The notes under the pieces: generated by a model
Seen by the model: only the letters and a program-made list of their open reading frames with translations
What the model was told of the DNA's origin: nothing
Databases searched by the model: none
Translations under genes and position numbers: made by a program
In this document: piece after piece, positions 1-6,358 of the stretch
Position numbering within the stretch: the first letter of the stretch is position 1
How the letters are laid out: every line of letters begins with the position of its first letter
Origin: CAZZCU01 sp964652825
GTDB taxonomy: Bacteria; Bdellovibrionota_B; Oligoflexia; Oligoflexales; CAZZCU01
Length of the DNA stretch: 7,378 bases
Assembly (NCBI GenBank): GCA_964652825.1
Contig: CAZZCU010000055.1
Span: 1-7,378, forward strand
Direction of reading: 5' to 3'

Positions 1-843
1 GCGTTGAAATGCGGCGAGGGCGAGGCCGGTGTTGGCGCTGACGGTATTGATCAGCCGCATCGTGCGTGGTGGCAGGTGTGCGTAGGCATCGTGCTCGGCG
101 GCGGTTGGTGCGTTGTAGGGGGTTGCCAGATGTGTGGCCATATACTGCCAGGGCGCGAGGTTGGCCTGACGCGCGCTCAGCAGAATCTGCGTCAGCTCGG
201 TGGCGCTGCCGCGCGTGGCGAGCGTGTAGGCGGCGAGTGCTTGCGAGATGACGACGGGTTTTGGCGGTGGATAGGCGCGCAAGGTTAGCGATGGGATCGT
301 TGTGTCGCCGGGCACGGGGCCGAAGCAGCGTTCGTAGCGCTGGCGATAGTGGGCGAGGACGGTGCCAGCCAATTGCGCGCGTGAAAAGCCGTGCTCTTCA
401 TTGCTTTCGAGGGGGCCGAGCATTTGCGCGGCCAGCGAATCCGCGCGACCATCCCAGAAGAACCAGAAGCTGTCACGCATGTTGACGAGTGTTGGCGTGT
501 TGCGTTCGGTGACGCCGAGCGCGGATGCGACCGGCTTGCCATCGGTAAATGCCAATTCCGGAACATGACAGGTTGCGCAGGAGATGGTGGCGTTTTGTGA
601 TAAACGCGTGTCGAAAAATAAATCGCGACCGAGTTCCGTCTGACAACGTTCCGCATGCGGGAGGTCGTCGTCGCGATCAGTGAAAGTGTGTGTCATTGCC
701 AGGCGCGCGAGTTCCTGATCGTCGATCGGTGGGACAACTTCCGGTTGGTTATAGAGGCGCCATAGCGTAATACTGCTGATGATCGTGACAACTATCACCA
801 GCATTTGTTTGGAGACCAGATCATGCAGCAAACGATTTCGCAT
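1..843 (-). CDS. Di-heme cytochrome c peroxidase (MauG/CcpA family), 3' end beyond window
   Basis: This gene is read on the minus strand from an ATG at 843 and stays open for 281 codons to the window edge, so its C-terminus is missing. Residues 1-30 hold a positively charged start followed by a hydrophobic stretch (about 14-30), which is a signal anchor or signal peptide. A heme c motif CATCH lies at residues 89-93. It is followed by the family hallmark NTPTLVN (115-121) and WDGR (130-133) with Gln140 and Pro144. These are typical of bacterial di-heme peroxidases, which reduce H2O2 in the periplasm with electrons from cytochrome c, and of MauG-like oxidases. The second CxxCH would lie beyond residue 281; family members often have it roughly 150 residues after the first. 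A poorly conserved stretch (about 180-260) separates the first heme domain from a segment around residues 258-281 that looks like the usual central helix. An alternative ATG at 804 is possible. Neither start has a good ribosome site, and I prefer 843 because it supplies the charged N-terminus. The family call is firm; peroxidase versus another MauG-like activity is not. Confidence 0.85.
   Translation of the reverse strand, partial: MRNRLLHDLVSKQMLVIVVTIISSITLWRLYNQPEVVPPIDDQELARLAMTHTFTDRDDDLPHAERCQTELGRDLFFDTRLSQNATISCATCHVPELAFTDGKPVASALGVTERNTPTLVNMRDSFWFFWDGRADSLAAQMLGPLESNEEHGFSRAQLAGTVLAHYRQRYERCFGPVPGDTTIPSLTLRAYPPPKPVVISQALAAYTLATRGSATELTQILLSARQANLAPWQYMATHLATPYNAPTAAEHDAYAHLPPRTMRLINTVSANTGLALAAFQR
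811..814 (+). promoter_or_regulatory. Ribosome binding site of the YtkA-like gene
   Basis: GGAG lies 8 bases before the ATG at 823 and decides that start over the TTG at 805. The site lies inside the 5' coding region of the opposing peroxidase gene if that gene starts at 843. Confidence 0.6.
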
Positions 844-1278
844 ATCTCAAAGCCTGTATCAAAATTTGGTTGCTGCGCGCTAGCGTTGATGCTGTTTTGG
901 TTGTTAATGCCGGCGCTGATGGCGGCGGAATTAGGCAGTGGCAAAATTCCAGAGACAAATTTAAGTGTGGCAATTGCTACAGATGGTGCCGGACCGGTGC
1001 CGGTAAATAAAATGTTGACGGTGCGTTTAAAATTTTCCGCGGACCCTGCAACCAATCCCGCAAAGGTCGCGGCGCCGGCGATCACGGACGTGGCTTTTGA
1101 TGCGCGCATGCCGGAGCATAACCACGGAATGCTTACCAAGCCGCGTGTTCGTGTCGTTGATGATAAAAATTACCACGTTGATGGTGTTAAGTTGCACATG
1201 CCCGGCAACTGGGAGTTGCGCGTGACACTGCGTGTAAACGGACAGCCGCGCTCCGTCGTAATCCCCCTGAAACTTTAG
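823..1278 (+). CDS. Secreted YtkA/FixH-like protein
   Basis: This encodes a 151-residue protein. Residues 1-18 are polar with a Lys, 19-34 are hydrophobic, and a likely signal peptidase site follows around Ala34-Ala35, so it should be exported and perhaps remain anchored. The mature part looks like one beta-sandwich domain of the YtkA-like/FixH-like kind. It has alternating hydrophobic strands, a His/Met-rich motif MPEHNHGM (96-103), then HMPGNWEL (125-132) and a closing strand. Proteins of this type are often found beside cytochrome oxidase or copper genes, and the clustered His and Met residues would suit metal handling, but that role is inference. The start at ATG 823 is chosen because GGAG at 811-814 sits 8 bases upstream; an in-frame TTG at 805 lacks such a site. 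The gene diverges from the peroxidase gene and ends 116 bases before coxB, with a separate promoter in between. Confidence 0.72.
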   Translation: MQQTISHISKPVSKFGCCALALMLFWLLMPALMAAELGSGKIPETNLSVAIATDGAGPVPVNKMLTVRLKFSADPATNPAKVAAPAITDVAFDARMPEHNHGMLTKPRVRVVDDKNYHVDGVKLHMPGNWELRVTLRVNGQPRSVVIPLKL

Positions 1279-1285
1279 AGATTTG

Positions 1286-1315
1286 TTGACCGTTGGCCGG
1301 CGTGATGGGTAGAAT
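1286..1315 (+). promoter_or_regulatory. Sigma70-type promoter of the cox operon
   Basis: TTGACC (1286-1291, five of six consensus bases) and TAGAAT (1310-1315, five of six) are separated by 18 bases. Transcription would begin near 1322, giving a leader of about 70 bases before coxB. The leader contains the 10-bp palindrome GCATCGATGC (1343-1352) and a possible bulged stem pairing 1331-1337 with 1371-1380, immediately before GGAG (1381-1384). This is the only convincing promoter I see ahead of the five co-oriented genes. Confidence 0.65.
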
Positions 1316-1394
1316 AAGTCAAAGTTTGTGACGAGCCTTTTCGCATCGATGCATTTCGTAGAACGGCAACGGCTTATCGTGGAGTCTGACCTGC

Positions 1395-2444
1395 ATGCGT
1401 TCGTTTTTTCGCACTAGCCTTTCGCGTCGGCTAAAATCAATCGGCAGTTTTGGGTTGTTAAGCGTTTTGATGGGTTGCACTGACATCGTACCGATGTCGA
1501 CGATTCATCCGTTAACGGAATGGGGTCGTGACATCAATCATGTCTACCTCATAACAACCATTATTTGTGTGCTCGTCTTCCTGATGGTGGCGGGACCGTT
1601 GGTGTATACGCTGATTCGTTTTCGCGAACGACCGGGTGATACGCATATCCCCAAACAAATACATGGCAACACCGTGCTCGAACTCACCTGGACGACGATT
1701 CCGGTGATCTTGCTGTTGTTTATTTTTATTCCTACCTGGCAAACGATTTTTAAACATGCGCGCGAGCCGTCGCCCGATGCTTTGAAAGTTCAGGTGATCG
1801 GTCATCAATGGTGGTGGGAATTCGTTTACCCGGATTTAGGCATCAATACCGCAAATGAGTTGGTGCTGCCGGAGAATCGGGAAGTGGTTTTTGAGATCAC
1901 GTCCGCTGATGTGATTCATAGCTTCTGGGTGCCGCGTTTTGGCGGCAAGCTGGATGCTCTGCCAGGCGTTACTCATATTATGGTGATCGATACACCGGCT
2001 GGTCAGGAAGATCGCGGCGACTACTATCAGGGACAATGCGTGGAGCTATGTGGCTCGTCGCACGCGTTGATGCGTTTTCAGGCCGTGGTGTTGAAAGCTG
2101 ATGCGTTCGAGCGCTGGGCGAAAACACATAACGAGCCGCCGCGGCTTGAGACCAGTAAGGAAAAGCGCGGGCTGGAGCTGATGACCAGCAAAGGTTGTCT
2201 GGCGTGTCATGCGATTGCTGGCACTGATCTGGTCGGCATCACTGGTCCCAATCTGTCGAACATGGGTTCGCGTCGTACGCTTGGCGCTGGTACGTTGTTG
2301 AACAATCGTGACGACATGGCGCGTTGGTTGCGTAATCCCGAAGAGATTAAGCCGGGCTCGATCATGCCGAATCTGGGTTTAACGGACGATGAAATTTCTG
2401 ATTTGTCAGCGTTCCTACGTAATTCGACCATCAAGCAGTTCTAG
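1395..2444 (+). CDS. coxB: Cytochrome c oxidase subunit II fused to cytochrome c (caa3 type)
   Basis: This 349-residue protein is the electron-entry subunit of a caa3-type heme-copper oxidase. Residues 13-28 form a signal sequence ending in a lipobox-like LMGC, so Cys28 may be lipid-modified. Two membrane helices follow (about 48-72 and 95-118). The periplasmic cupredoxin domain has the HQWWW stretch (137-141), which is the expected docking/entry Trp region. The complete CuA set is His175, Cys215, Cys219, His223 and Met226. Downstream, about residues 255-349 form a class I cytochrome c domain with CLACH (268-272) and a probable axial Met324. The fusion lets the enzyme accept electrons through its own heme c before CuA. 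GGAG at 1381-1384 is 10 bases from the ATG. The gene is followed after 23 bases by coxA. The assignment is very secure. Confidence 0.97.
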   Translation: MRSFFRTSLSRRLKSIGSFGLLSVLMGCTDIVPMSTIHPLTEWGRDINHVYLITTIICVLVFLMVAGPLVYTLIRFRERPGDTHIPKQIHGNTVLELTWTTIPVILLLFIFIPTWQTIFKHAREPSPDALKVQVIGHQWWWEFVYPDLGINTANELVLPENREVVFEITSADVIHSFWVPRFGGKLDALPGVTHIMVIDTPAGQEDRGDYYQGQCVELCGSSHALMRFQAVVLKADAFERWAKTHNEPPRLETSKEKRGLELMTSKGCLACHAIAGTDLVGITGPNLSNMGSRRTLGAGTLLNNRDDMARWLRNPEEIKPGSIMPNLGLTDDEISDLSAFLRNSTIKQF

Positions 2445-2467
2445 ATGTTGGAGGTTTCGGTAAACAT

Positions 2468-4273
2468 ATGAGTGGTAACTATAGCAAGACAGGACTGTGG
2501 AGTTGGATTACGACTGTCGATCATAAGCGGATCGGCATTATGTACGGCCTGGCGTCGTTGTTCTTTTTGATTTTGGGCGGCGTTGAGGCGATGATCATGC
2601 GCACGCAGTTGATCGTGCCTAATAATACGTTTATCGGTGCTAATGCTTTTAACTCCGCAGTGACGATGCACGGCACCACGATGATCTTTTTGTTCGTGAT
2701 GCCGATGAGTGCGGCGTTCTTTAACTTCCTGACGCCGCTGATGATCGGCGCGCGCGACGTGGCGTTTCCGCGTTTGAATTCATTGAGCTTCTGGATTTTC
2801 CTGTTCGGCGGCTTGCTGCTGAATACGGGGTTTTTGATCGATCAGGCGCCGAAAACCGGCTGGTTCGGTTATGCGAATTTGACCTCAATAACTTATTCAC
2901 CTGACTTGTCGGTGGATTTTTGGGCATTGGGTCTGCAGGTTGTGGGTCTGGCGTCATTGATCGCATCGATCAATTTCTTCGTGACGATTTGTAACATGCG
3001 TTGCAAAGGTATGACGCTGCTGAAGATGCCGATGTTTGTCTGGACAACGCTGGTAACACAGGTGTTGTTGTTCCTGGCATTGCCTGTAATCACCGTTGCT
3101 TTAGTGATGATCACTGTCGATCGCCACTTCGGTACCGGTTTCTTCAATCCAGGTGACGGCGGTCAGGTCATTCTGTGGCAGCATTTGTTCTGGGTTTTCG
3201 GTCATCCCGAAGTTTACATTCTGATTTTACCGGCGATGGGTATCGTCTCGGAGATTCTCGCGACCAAAGCCAAGAAGCCGTTGTTCGGTTATTCGGTCAT
3301 GGTTTATTCGTCGTGCGCGATTGGTTTCCTTGGTTTTGCGGTGTGGGCGCATCACATGTTCACCACCGGCATGGGTGCTTGGGCGAACGCGCTGTTCTCG
3401 GCGGCAACGATGTTGATCGCCGTACCTACGGGCGTGAAGATTTTTAACTGGATGACGACGCTGTGGGGCGGACGCATTCGTTTCACCACGGCAAATATGT
3501 TTGCCATCAGCTTCGTGGCGATGTTCACCATCGGCGGCTTGTCGGGCATCATGCATTCGTCGCCACCGATTGATTCGTTGCATCAGGATACTTACTTCGT
3601 GGTGGCGCATTTTCACTACGTGCTCTATGGCGGCGCGGTGATGGCGTTGTTTGGCGGGATTTTTTACTGGTTCCCAAAAGTCACCGGTCGGTTCATGAAT
3701 GAGTCGCTTGGCAAAGTGCAATTCTGGTTGTTCATGATCGGCTTTAACGTCACGTTCTTCCCGATGCACTTCTTGGGGTTGCAGGGGATGCCGCGTCGTA
3801 TCTTTACGTATGCGCCGGATCAAGGCTGGAATCTGTGGAACTTTGTTTGCACCATGGGTGCTTACATGACCGCGGTTGGTGGCCTGGTGTTCTTTGCTAA
3901 TCTTGCTTACAGTCTTTTCTTTGGCAAAAAGGCCGAAGATGATGCTTGGGATGGTCGCACTTTGGAGTGGAGCATTCCGTCACCGCCGCCCGAGTATAAC
4001 TTTGCCGTGGAGCCGGAAGTTAAAGTTCTCGATGATTTCTGGTTCCAAAAGTATACGAAGGATGGCCAGCGCCTGCCGCCAAAACAACAACCCTCGGTCG
4101 ATGTGTCCAAAATCCATCTGCCGGGTCCGTCCTATTTTCCAATCTTGATGGCGCTTGGTCTGACGCTGGTGGCTGCTGGTTTCTTTTTCAAGACCTATGG
4201 TCTTCATATCAGTATCGGCGGCGTGATTGTTACTTTGTTTAGTGCCTACGGTTGGTCGTACGAAAAAGCCTGA
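2468..4273 (+). CDS. coxA: Cytochrome c oxidase subunit I
   Basis: This 601-residue protein is the catalytic subunit carrying heme a, heme a3 and CuB. Visible ligands are His68 and His383 (low-spin heme), His381 (heme a3), and His246, His295 and His296 (CuB). Tyr250 is placed for the His-Tyr crosslink in GHPEVY. Glu248, Asp97 and Asn104 mark the D proton channel, and Lys324 in TGVKIFNW marks the K channel. All of these fit an A1-type oxygen reductase that reduces O2 to water and pumps protons. At the usual magnesium-site His the protein has Gln373, preceded by His372, in SLHQDTYFVV. After the usual 12-helix core, about residues 490-550 are a polar loop, and two further hydrophobic segments (about 556-575 and 580-595) follow, as in long caa3 subunits I. 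GGAGG (2450-2454) lies 13 bases before the ATG, rather far. It sits between coxB and coxC in the operon. Confidence 0.97.
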   Translation: MSGNYSKTGLWSWITTVDHKRIGIMYGLASLFFLILGGVEAMIMRTQLIVPNNTFIGANAFNSAVTMHGTTMIFLFVMPMSAAFFNFLTPLMIGARDVAFPRLNSLSFWIFLFGGLLLNTGFLIDQAPKTGWFGYANLTSITYSPDLSVDFWALGLQVVGLASLIASINFFVTICNMRCKGMTLLKMPMFVWTTLVTQVLLFLALPVITVALVMITVDRHFGTGFFNPGDGGQVILWQHLFWVFGHPEVYILILPAMGIVSEILATKAKKPLFGYSVMVYSSCAIGFLGFAVWAHHMFTTGMGAWANALFSAATMLIAVPTGVKIFNWMTTLWGGRIRFTTANMFAISFVAMFTIGGLSGIMHSSPPIDSLHQDTYFVVAHFHYVLYGGAVMALFGGIFYWFPKVTGRFMNESLGKVQFWLFMIGFNVTFFPMHFLGLQGMPRRIFTYAPDQGWNLWNFVCTMGAYMTAVGGLVFFANLAYSLFFGKKAEDDAWDGRTLEWSIPSPPPEYNFAVEPEVKVLDDFWFQKYTKDGQRLPPKQQPSVDVSKIHLPGPSYFPILMALGLTLVAAGFFFKTYGLHISIGGVIVTLFSAYGWSYEKA

Positions 4274-4282
4274 TTTTGCTGC

Positions 4283-4288
4283 AAGGAG
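4283..4288 (+). promoter_or_regulatory. Ribosome binding site of coxC
   Basis: AAGGAG lies 5 bases before the ATG at 4294. It fixes the coxC start there rather than at an upstream in-frame ATG at 4252, which would overlap the end of coxA and add 14 residues unlike the family. Confidence 0.75.
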
Positions 4289-4293
4289 CGAGC

Positions 4294-4893
4294 ATGGGAC
4301 AGCATGGAGAACACGTAGAGCATACGATGCATACCACGACCGGTATCGACAATCGTAAGTTTGCGATGTGGACGTTGATTGCGTCGGAATGTTTTTTGTT
4401 TGGAACATTGATTACCAACTACCTTATTAACCGCGGCGTTACCGGTAGTGGTCCCAAGCCGCAGGAAATTTATAATATCGATATCACAACGCTGAGTACC
4501 TTCGACCTGCTGATGAGTTCAGTGGCGATGGTGTTGGCGTTGCATTACTGCAATATCAAGAATCTTAAGTTGTTCCGCTTCTGGACTGGCATGGTGGTTT
4601 TGGGCGGGGCGATTTTTCTCGGTTTTCAATATTATGAGTTCAATCACTTCGTGCATAGTGGTCTGGGTTTCAGCACAAGTAATTTTGCGACGAGTTTCTA
4701 CCTGCTCACCGGCTGTCACGGCCTGCACGTGACTGTTGGCGTATTGTGGATGTCCACCATGCTGGTGAAGTCACTGATGAATCCAAATTGGTTTAACTCG
4801 ACCATGGTCGAAGTTGCTGGTTTGTACTGGCATTTTGTTGATGTTGTTTGGATCATTATTTTCACCGTCGTTTACTTGTTTGTATACGTTTAG
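4294..4893 (+). CDS. coxC: Cytochrome c oxidase subunit III
   Basis: This 199-residue protein is the five-helix form of subunit III found in caa3 and bo3 oxidases, lacking the first two helices of the mitochondrial type. A His-rich N-terminus (residues 4-12) precedes helix 1, which carries the conserved SE pair (Ser31, Glu32). The signature LLTGCHGLHVTVG (137-149) and the final-helix motif GLYWHFVDVVWI (176-187) are the strongest family marks. The subunit stabilises the proton-uptake side of subunit I and helps sustain turnover. It starts 20 bases after coxA and ends 12 bases before the subunit IV gene. Confidence 0.96.
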   Translation: MGQHGEHVEHTMHTTTGIDNRKFAMWTLIASECFLFGTLITNYLINRGVTGSGPKPQEIYNIDITTLSTFDLLMSSVAMVLALHYCNIKNLKLFRFWTGMVVLGGAIFLGFQYYEFNHFVHSGLGFSTSNFATSFYLLTGCHGLHVTVGVLWMSTMLVKSLMNPNWFNSTMVEVAGLYWHFVDVVWIIIFTVVYLFVYV

Positions 4894-4896
4894 GAG
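4892..4896 (+). promoter_or_regulatory. Ribosome binding site of the subunit IV gene
   Basis: AGGAG overlaps the coxC stop codon. It is 9 bases from the ATG at 4906 but only 3 from the ATG at 4900, so 4906 is the better start. The overlap suggests that translation of the two genes may be coupled. Confidence 0.6.
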
Positions 4897-4905
4897 CGCA
4901 TGACA

Positions 4906-5196
4906 ATGAGCGATGCAAAACATGCTACCGTGAAGTTATATTGGGTATTTTGCGCGGTGCTTTGCGGTATTACCTTTATGGAGTGGGCGATCTTTAGATA
5001 CAAAGATGCGCTTGGAATCACCAATATGGTGATGGTGCCGTCGTTGATCGTGATGTCGCTGGTGAAGTTCGCCATGGTGTGCGGTTGGTATATGCATTTG
5101 CGTTATGACAATAAATTCCTGACGCAGATGCTGATTGCAGCCATGGCGATGATGACGGCAACGGGCGTGGTACTGGGATTGTTGATGATCCCATAA
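4906..5196 (+). CDS. coxD: Cytochrome c oxidase subunit IV, prokaryotic small type
   Basis: This 96-residue membrane protein has three hydrophobic helices (about residues 10-30, 43-62 and 72-95). Helix 2 ends in KFAMVCGWYMHLRYD (54-68), which matches the K...YMHL pattern of the bacterial caa3/bo3 subunit IV family. It is an accessory subunit packing against subunits I and III, with no redox centres of its own. Position between coxC and ctaG supports the call. An ATG two codons upstream (4900) is possible but too close to the ribosome site. The symbol follows common use; ctaF is used for the same protein in Bacillus. Confidence 0.9.
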   Translation: MSDAKHATVKLYWVFCAVLCGITFMEWAIFRYKDALGITNMVMVPSLIVMSLVKFAMVCGWYMHLRYDNKFLTQMLIAAMAMMTATGVVLGLLMIP

Positions 5197-5234
5197 GGGT
5201 TAAGAAGAAGCGAAGCTGCCAGTAAGGCGAAGTT

Positions 5235-6131
5235 ATGTCAGTTGCATATGCACATGGCTTGTACGACCCCCTCCCTGAGGGGGTTTTTCAATTAAAGTGG
5301 GATTGGGATCCCACGGTGATTTTTTTCCTGATCATGGCAGTGCTGTATATGCGTGGCTTGCGTGCATTTAAGCGGCGCGCACCGGTGGCGATGTGGCAGC
5401 GGGTGTTTTTCTTTCTGGGGATTGTGATTCTTTGTGTGGCGTTACTGCCGCCGATCGATCCGCTTTCGGATCGTTTGTTTTTCATGCATATGATCCAGCA
5501 CATCATGATTACCTCGATCGGTGTGCCCCTGGTTTTATTTGGCGTGCCGTTTTTTGTCATTATCCGCGGGGCGCCGCGTTGGTTTAGAAAAGGCATTTAC
5601 TTTCCGCTGCTGCGGATGCGGCCGGTGCGGTGGGCGCAACGACTGATGACGCATCCGGTGATGGCGCTGGTGGTGTATGAGTTCATGTTTTGGTTCTGGC
5701 ACGTGCCGTTGTTCTACAATCTGGCACTGCTTAACGACGCCGTGCACCTGATTGAGCATGCGGGATTTGCGTTTGCGGCGATGTATATGTGGCGCAACAT
5801 TATCGATCCCTATCCTTTGCGCTCGCGCGTGCCGATGCCGGCTCGCCTGTTATTCCTGGCGATCATGGAGGCGTTCAATATTGTGCTGAGCGCGTTCCTG
5901 ACGTTCTCCAAAACCGTCTGGTATGCCTATGAGGGAATCCCCCAGCCGCAGTGGTGGACCTGGGGACATCTGGAGGATCAACGCCTGGGCGGGCTGATCA
6001 TGTGGGTCCCCGGCGGATTCATCCATGTCATGGCCATGACCATAGTTTTTTTCGTCTGGGTCCACCGTGAACAGCTTAAGGATCAAAGGCTCCAAGAAGC
6101 CGAGCAAAATCAACCGGCCCCGGCCGGCTAA
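5235..6131 (+). CDS. ctaG: Cytochrome c oxidase assembly factor CtaG, caa3 type
   Basis: This 298-residue protein belongs to the polytopic CtaG family known from Bacillus, not the single-helix Cox11 protein also called CtaG. The N-terminal WDWDP (22-26) is followed by about seven membrane helices. Conserved-looking residues include His85 and His89 in HMIQH, FWHVP with His156, HLIEH (171-175), EDQRLGGLIMWVPG (247-260) and His264. These histidines could bind copper. In Bacillus the protein is needed to form active caa3 oxidase and is thought to help copper delivery, so the same job is inferred here. AAGG at 5224-5227 lies 7 bases before the ATG. WDWDP shows that translation must begin upstream of it, which supports this start. 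A terminator-like hairpin lies within codons 11-18. The gene ends 54 bases before tRNA-Asp. Confidence 0.93.
   Translation: MSVAYAHGLYDPLPEGVFQLKWDWDPTVIFFLIMAVLYMRGLRAFKRRAPVAMWQRVFFFLGIVILCVALLPPIDPLSDRLFFMHMIQHIMITSIGVPLVLFGVPFFVIIRGAPRWFRKGIYFPLLRMRPVRWAQRLMTHPVMALVVYEFMFWFWHVPLFYNLALLNDAVHLIEHAGFAFAAMYMWRNIIDPYPLRSRVPMPARLLFLAIMEAFNIVLSAFLTFSKTVWYAYEGIPQPQWWTWGHLEDQRLGGLIMWVPGGFIHVMAMTIVFFVWVHREQLKDQRLQEAEQNQPAPAG
5267..5288 (+). terminator. Terminator-like hairpin inside the start of ctaG
   Basis: CCCCCT (5267-5272) pairs perfectly with AGGGGG (5278-5283) around a 5-base loop, and five T residues follow directly. This is the form of a short intrinsic terminator, placed 32 bases into the ctaG coding region. 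It could thin out transcription between the oxidase subunits and the assembly factor, with ribosomes on ctaG suppressing it. It could also be chance, since the codons Pro-Leu-Pro-Glu-Gly-Val-Phe can produce it. Function is unproven. Confidence 0.4.
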
Positions 6132-6136
6132 TCAGC

Positions 6137-6165
6137 TTGACATTCTGTCGCGATACGACGAATAT
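6137..6165 (+). promoter_or_regulatory. Probable tRNA-Asp promoter
   Basis: A perfect TTGACA (6137-6142) is followed after 17 bases by a weak GAATAT (6160-6165). The next bases, CGCCGT, form a G+C-rich discriminator as is common in stable-RNA promoters. Transcription would start near 6172, about 14 bases before the mature tRNA. The -35 box begins 5 bases after the ctaG stop codon. Confidence 0.5.
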
Positions 6166-6185
6166 CGCCGTCCTAAATGGCCAAC

Positions 6186-6262
6186 GGGGGAGTAGTTAAG
6201 TTGGTTATAACGCCGCCCTGTCACGGCGGAGGCCGCGGGTTCGAGTCCCGTCTCTCCCGCCA
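6186..6262 (+). tRNA. tRNA-Asp (anticodon GTC)
   Basis: A complete 77-base cloverleaf can be drawn. The acceptor stem 6186-6192 pairs with 6252-6258 (one G-U). The D stem GTTA/TAAC is 6195-6198 with 6208-6211. The anticodon stem CCGCC/GGCGG is 6213-6217 with 6225-6229, with loop CTGTCAC and anticodon GTC at 6220-6222. The variable loop has 5 bases. The T stem is 6235-6239 with 6247-6251, and its loop TTCGAGT is canonical. The discriminator is G6259 and CCA is encoded at 6260-6262. Six T residues (6263-6268) follow and may help end transcription. The 3' ends of tRNA genes are frequent integration sites, and here the sequence turns into accessory genes directly afterwards. Confidence 0.97.
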
Positions 6263-6310
6263 TTTTTTCTCCTGAAAAAGTGGCTTCGATCGACCCAAAA
6301 TCGGTTCATG

Positions 6311-6336
6311 AATTATGGGGACACACGACTGAACCC
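6311..6336 (+). repeat. Left 26-bp inverted repeat
   Basis: All 26 bases match the reverse complement of 6976-7001. The identity stops sharply at both ends. The first 18 bases are also the left arm of the local hairpin. Confidence 0.9.
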
Positions 6337-6358
6337 GATCTCGTGTGTCCCCATAATT
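6311..6358. repeat. Perfect 18-bp hairpin (REP-like), left boundary of the toxin-antitoxin unit
   Basis: AATTATGGGGACACACGA (6311-6328) is the exact reverse complement of 6341-6358, with a 12-base loop. The right arm overlaps the first two bases, in leftward reading, of the antitoxin stop codon (6357-6359). Such a structure could protect or end the leftward transcript, though no T tract follows on either strand. The GGGGACA core recalls REP-type repeats handled by REP-associated tyrosine transposases. That resemblance is from memory and no transposase is present here. Confidence 0.85.

Noticed and set aside
285..656. Open frame of 123 codons on the minus strand
   Set aside because: It lies out of frame inside the di-heme peroxidase gene, whose own frame shows CATCH, WDGR and other family motifs. 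The 123-codon product is Ser/Arg/Pro-rich with no domain.
3227..3823. Open frame of 198 codons on the minus strand
   Set aside because: It is antisense to the most conserved part of coxA, is rich in His and Arg, and has no recognisable fold. It is a by-product of codon usage.
6114..6127. CCGGCC/GGCCGG inverted repeat at the end of ctaG as a terminator
   Set aside because: The loop is too tight for the full stem, no T run follows, and a tRNA promoter begins at once. It is probably Pro/Ala/Gly codon sequence.
6260..6282. A/T-rich inverted repeat after the tRNA (CCATTTTTT with AAAAAGTGG) as an intrinsic terminator
   Set aside because: It lacks a G+C stem and has no T tract after the second arm. 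The T6 run directly after CCA is noted only as a possible aid to termination.
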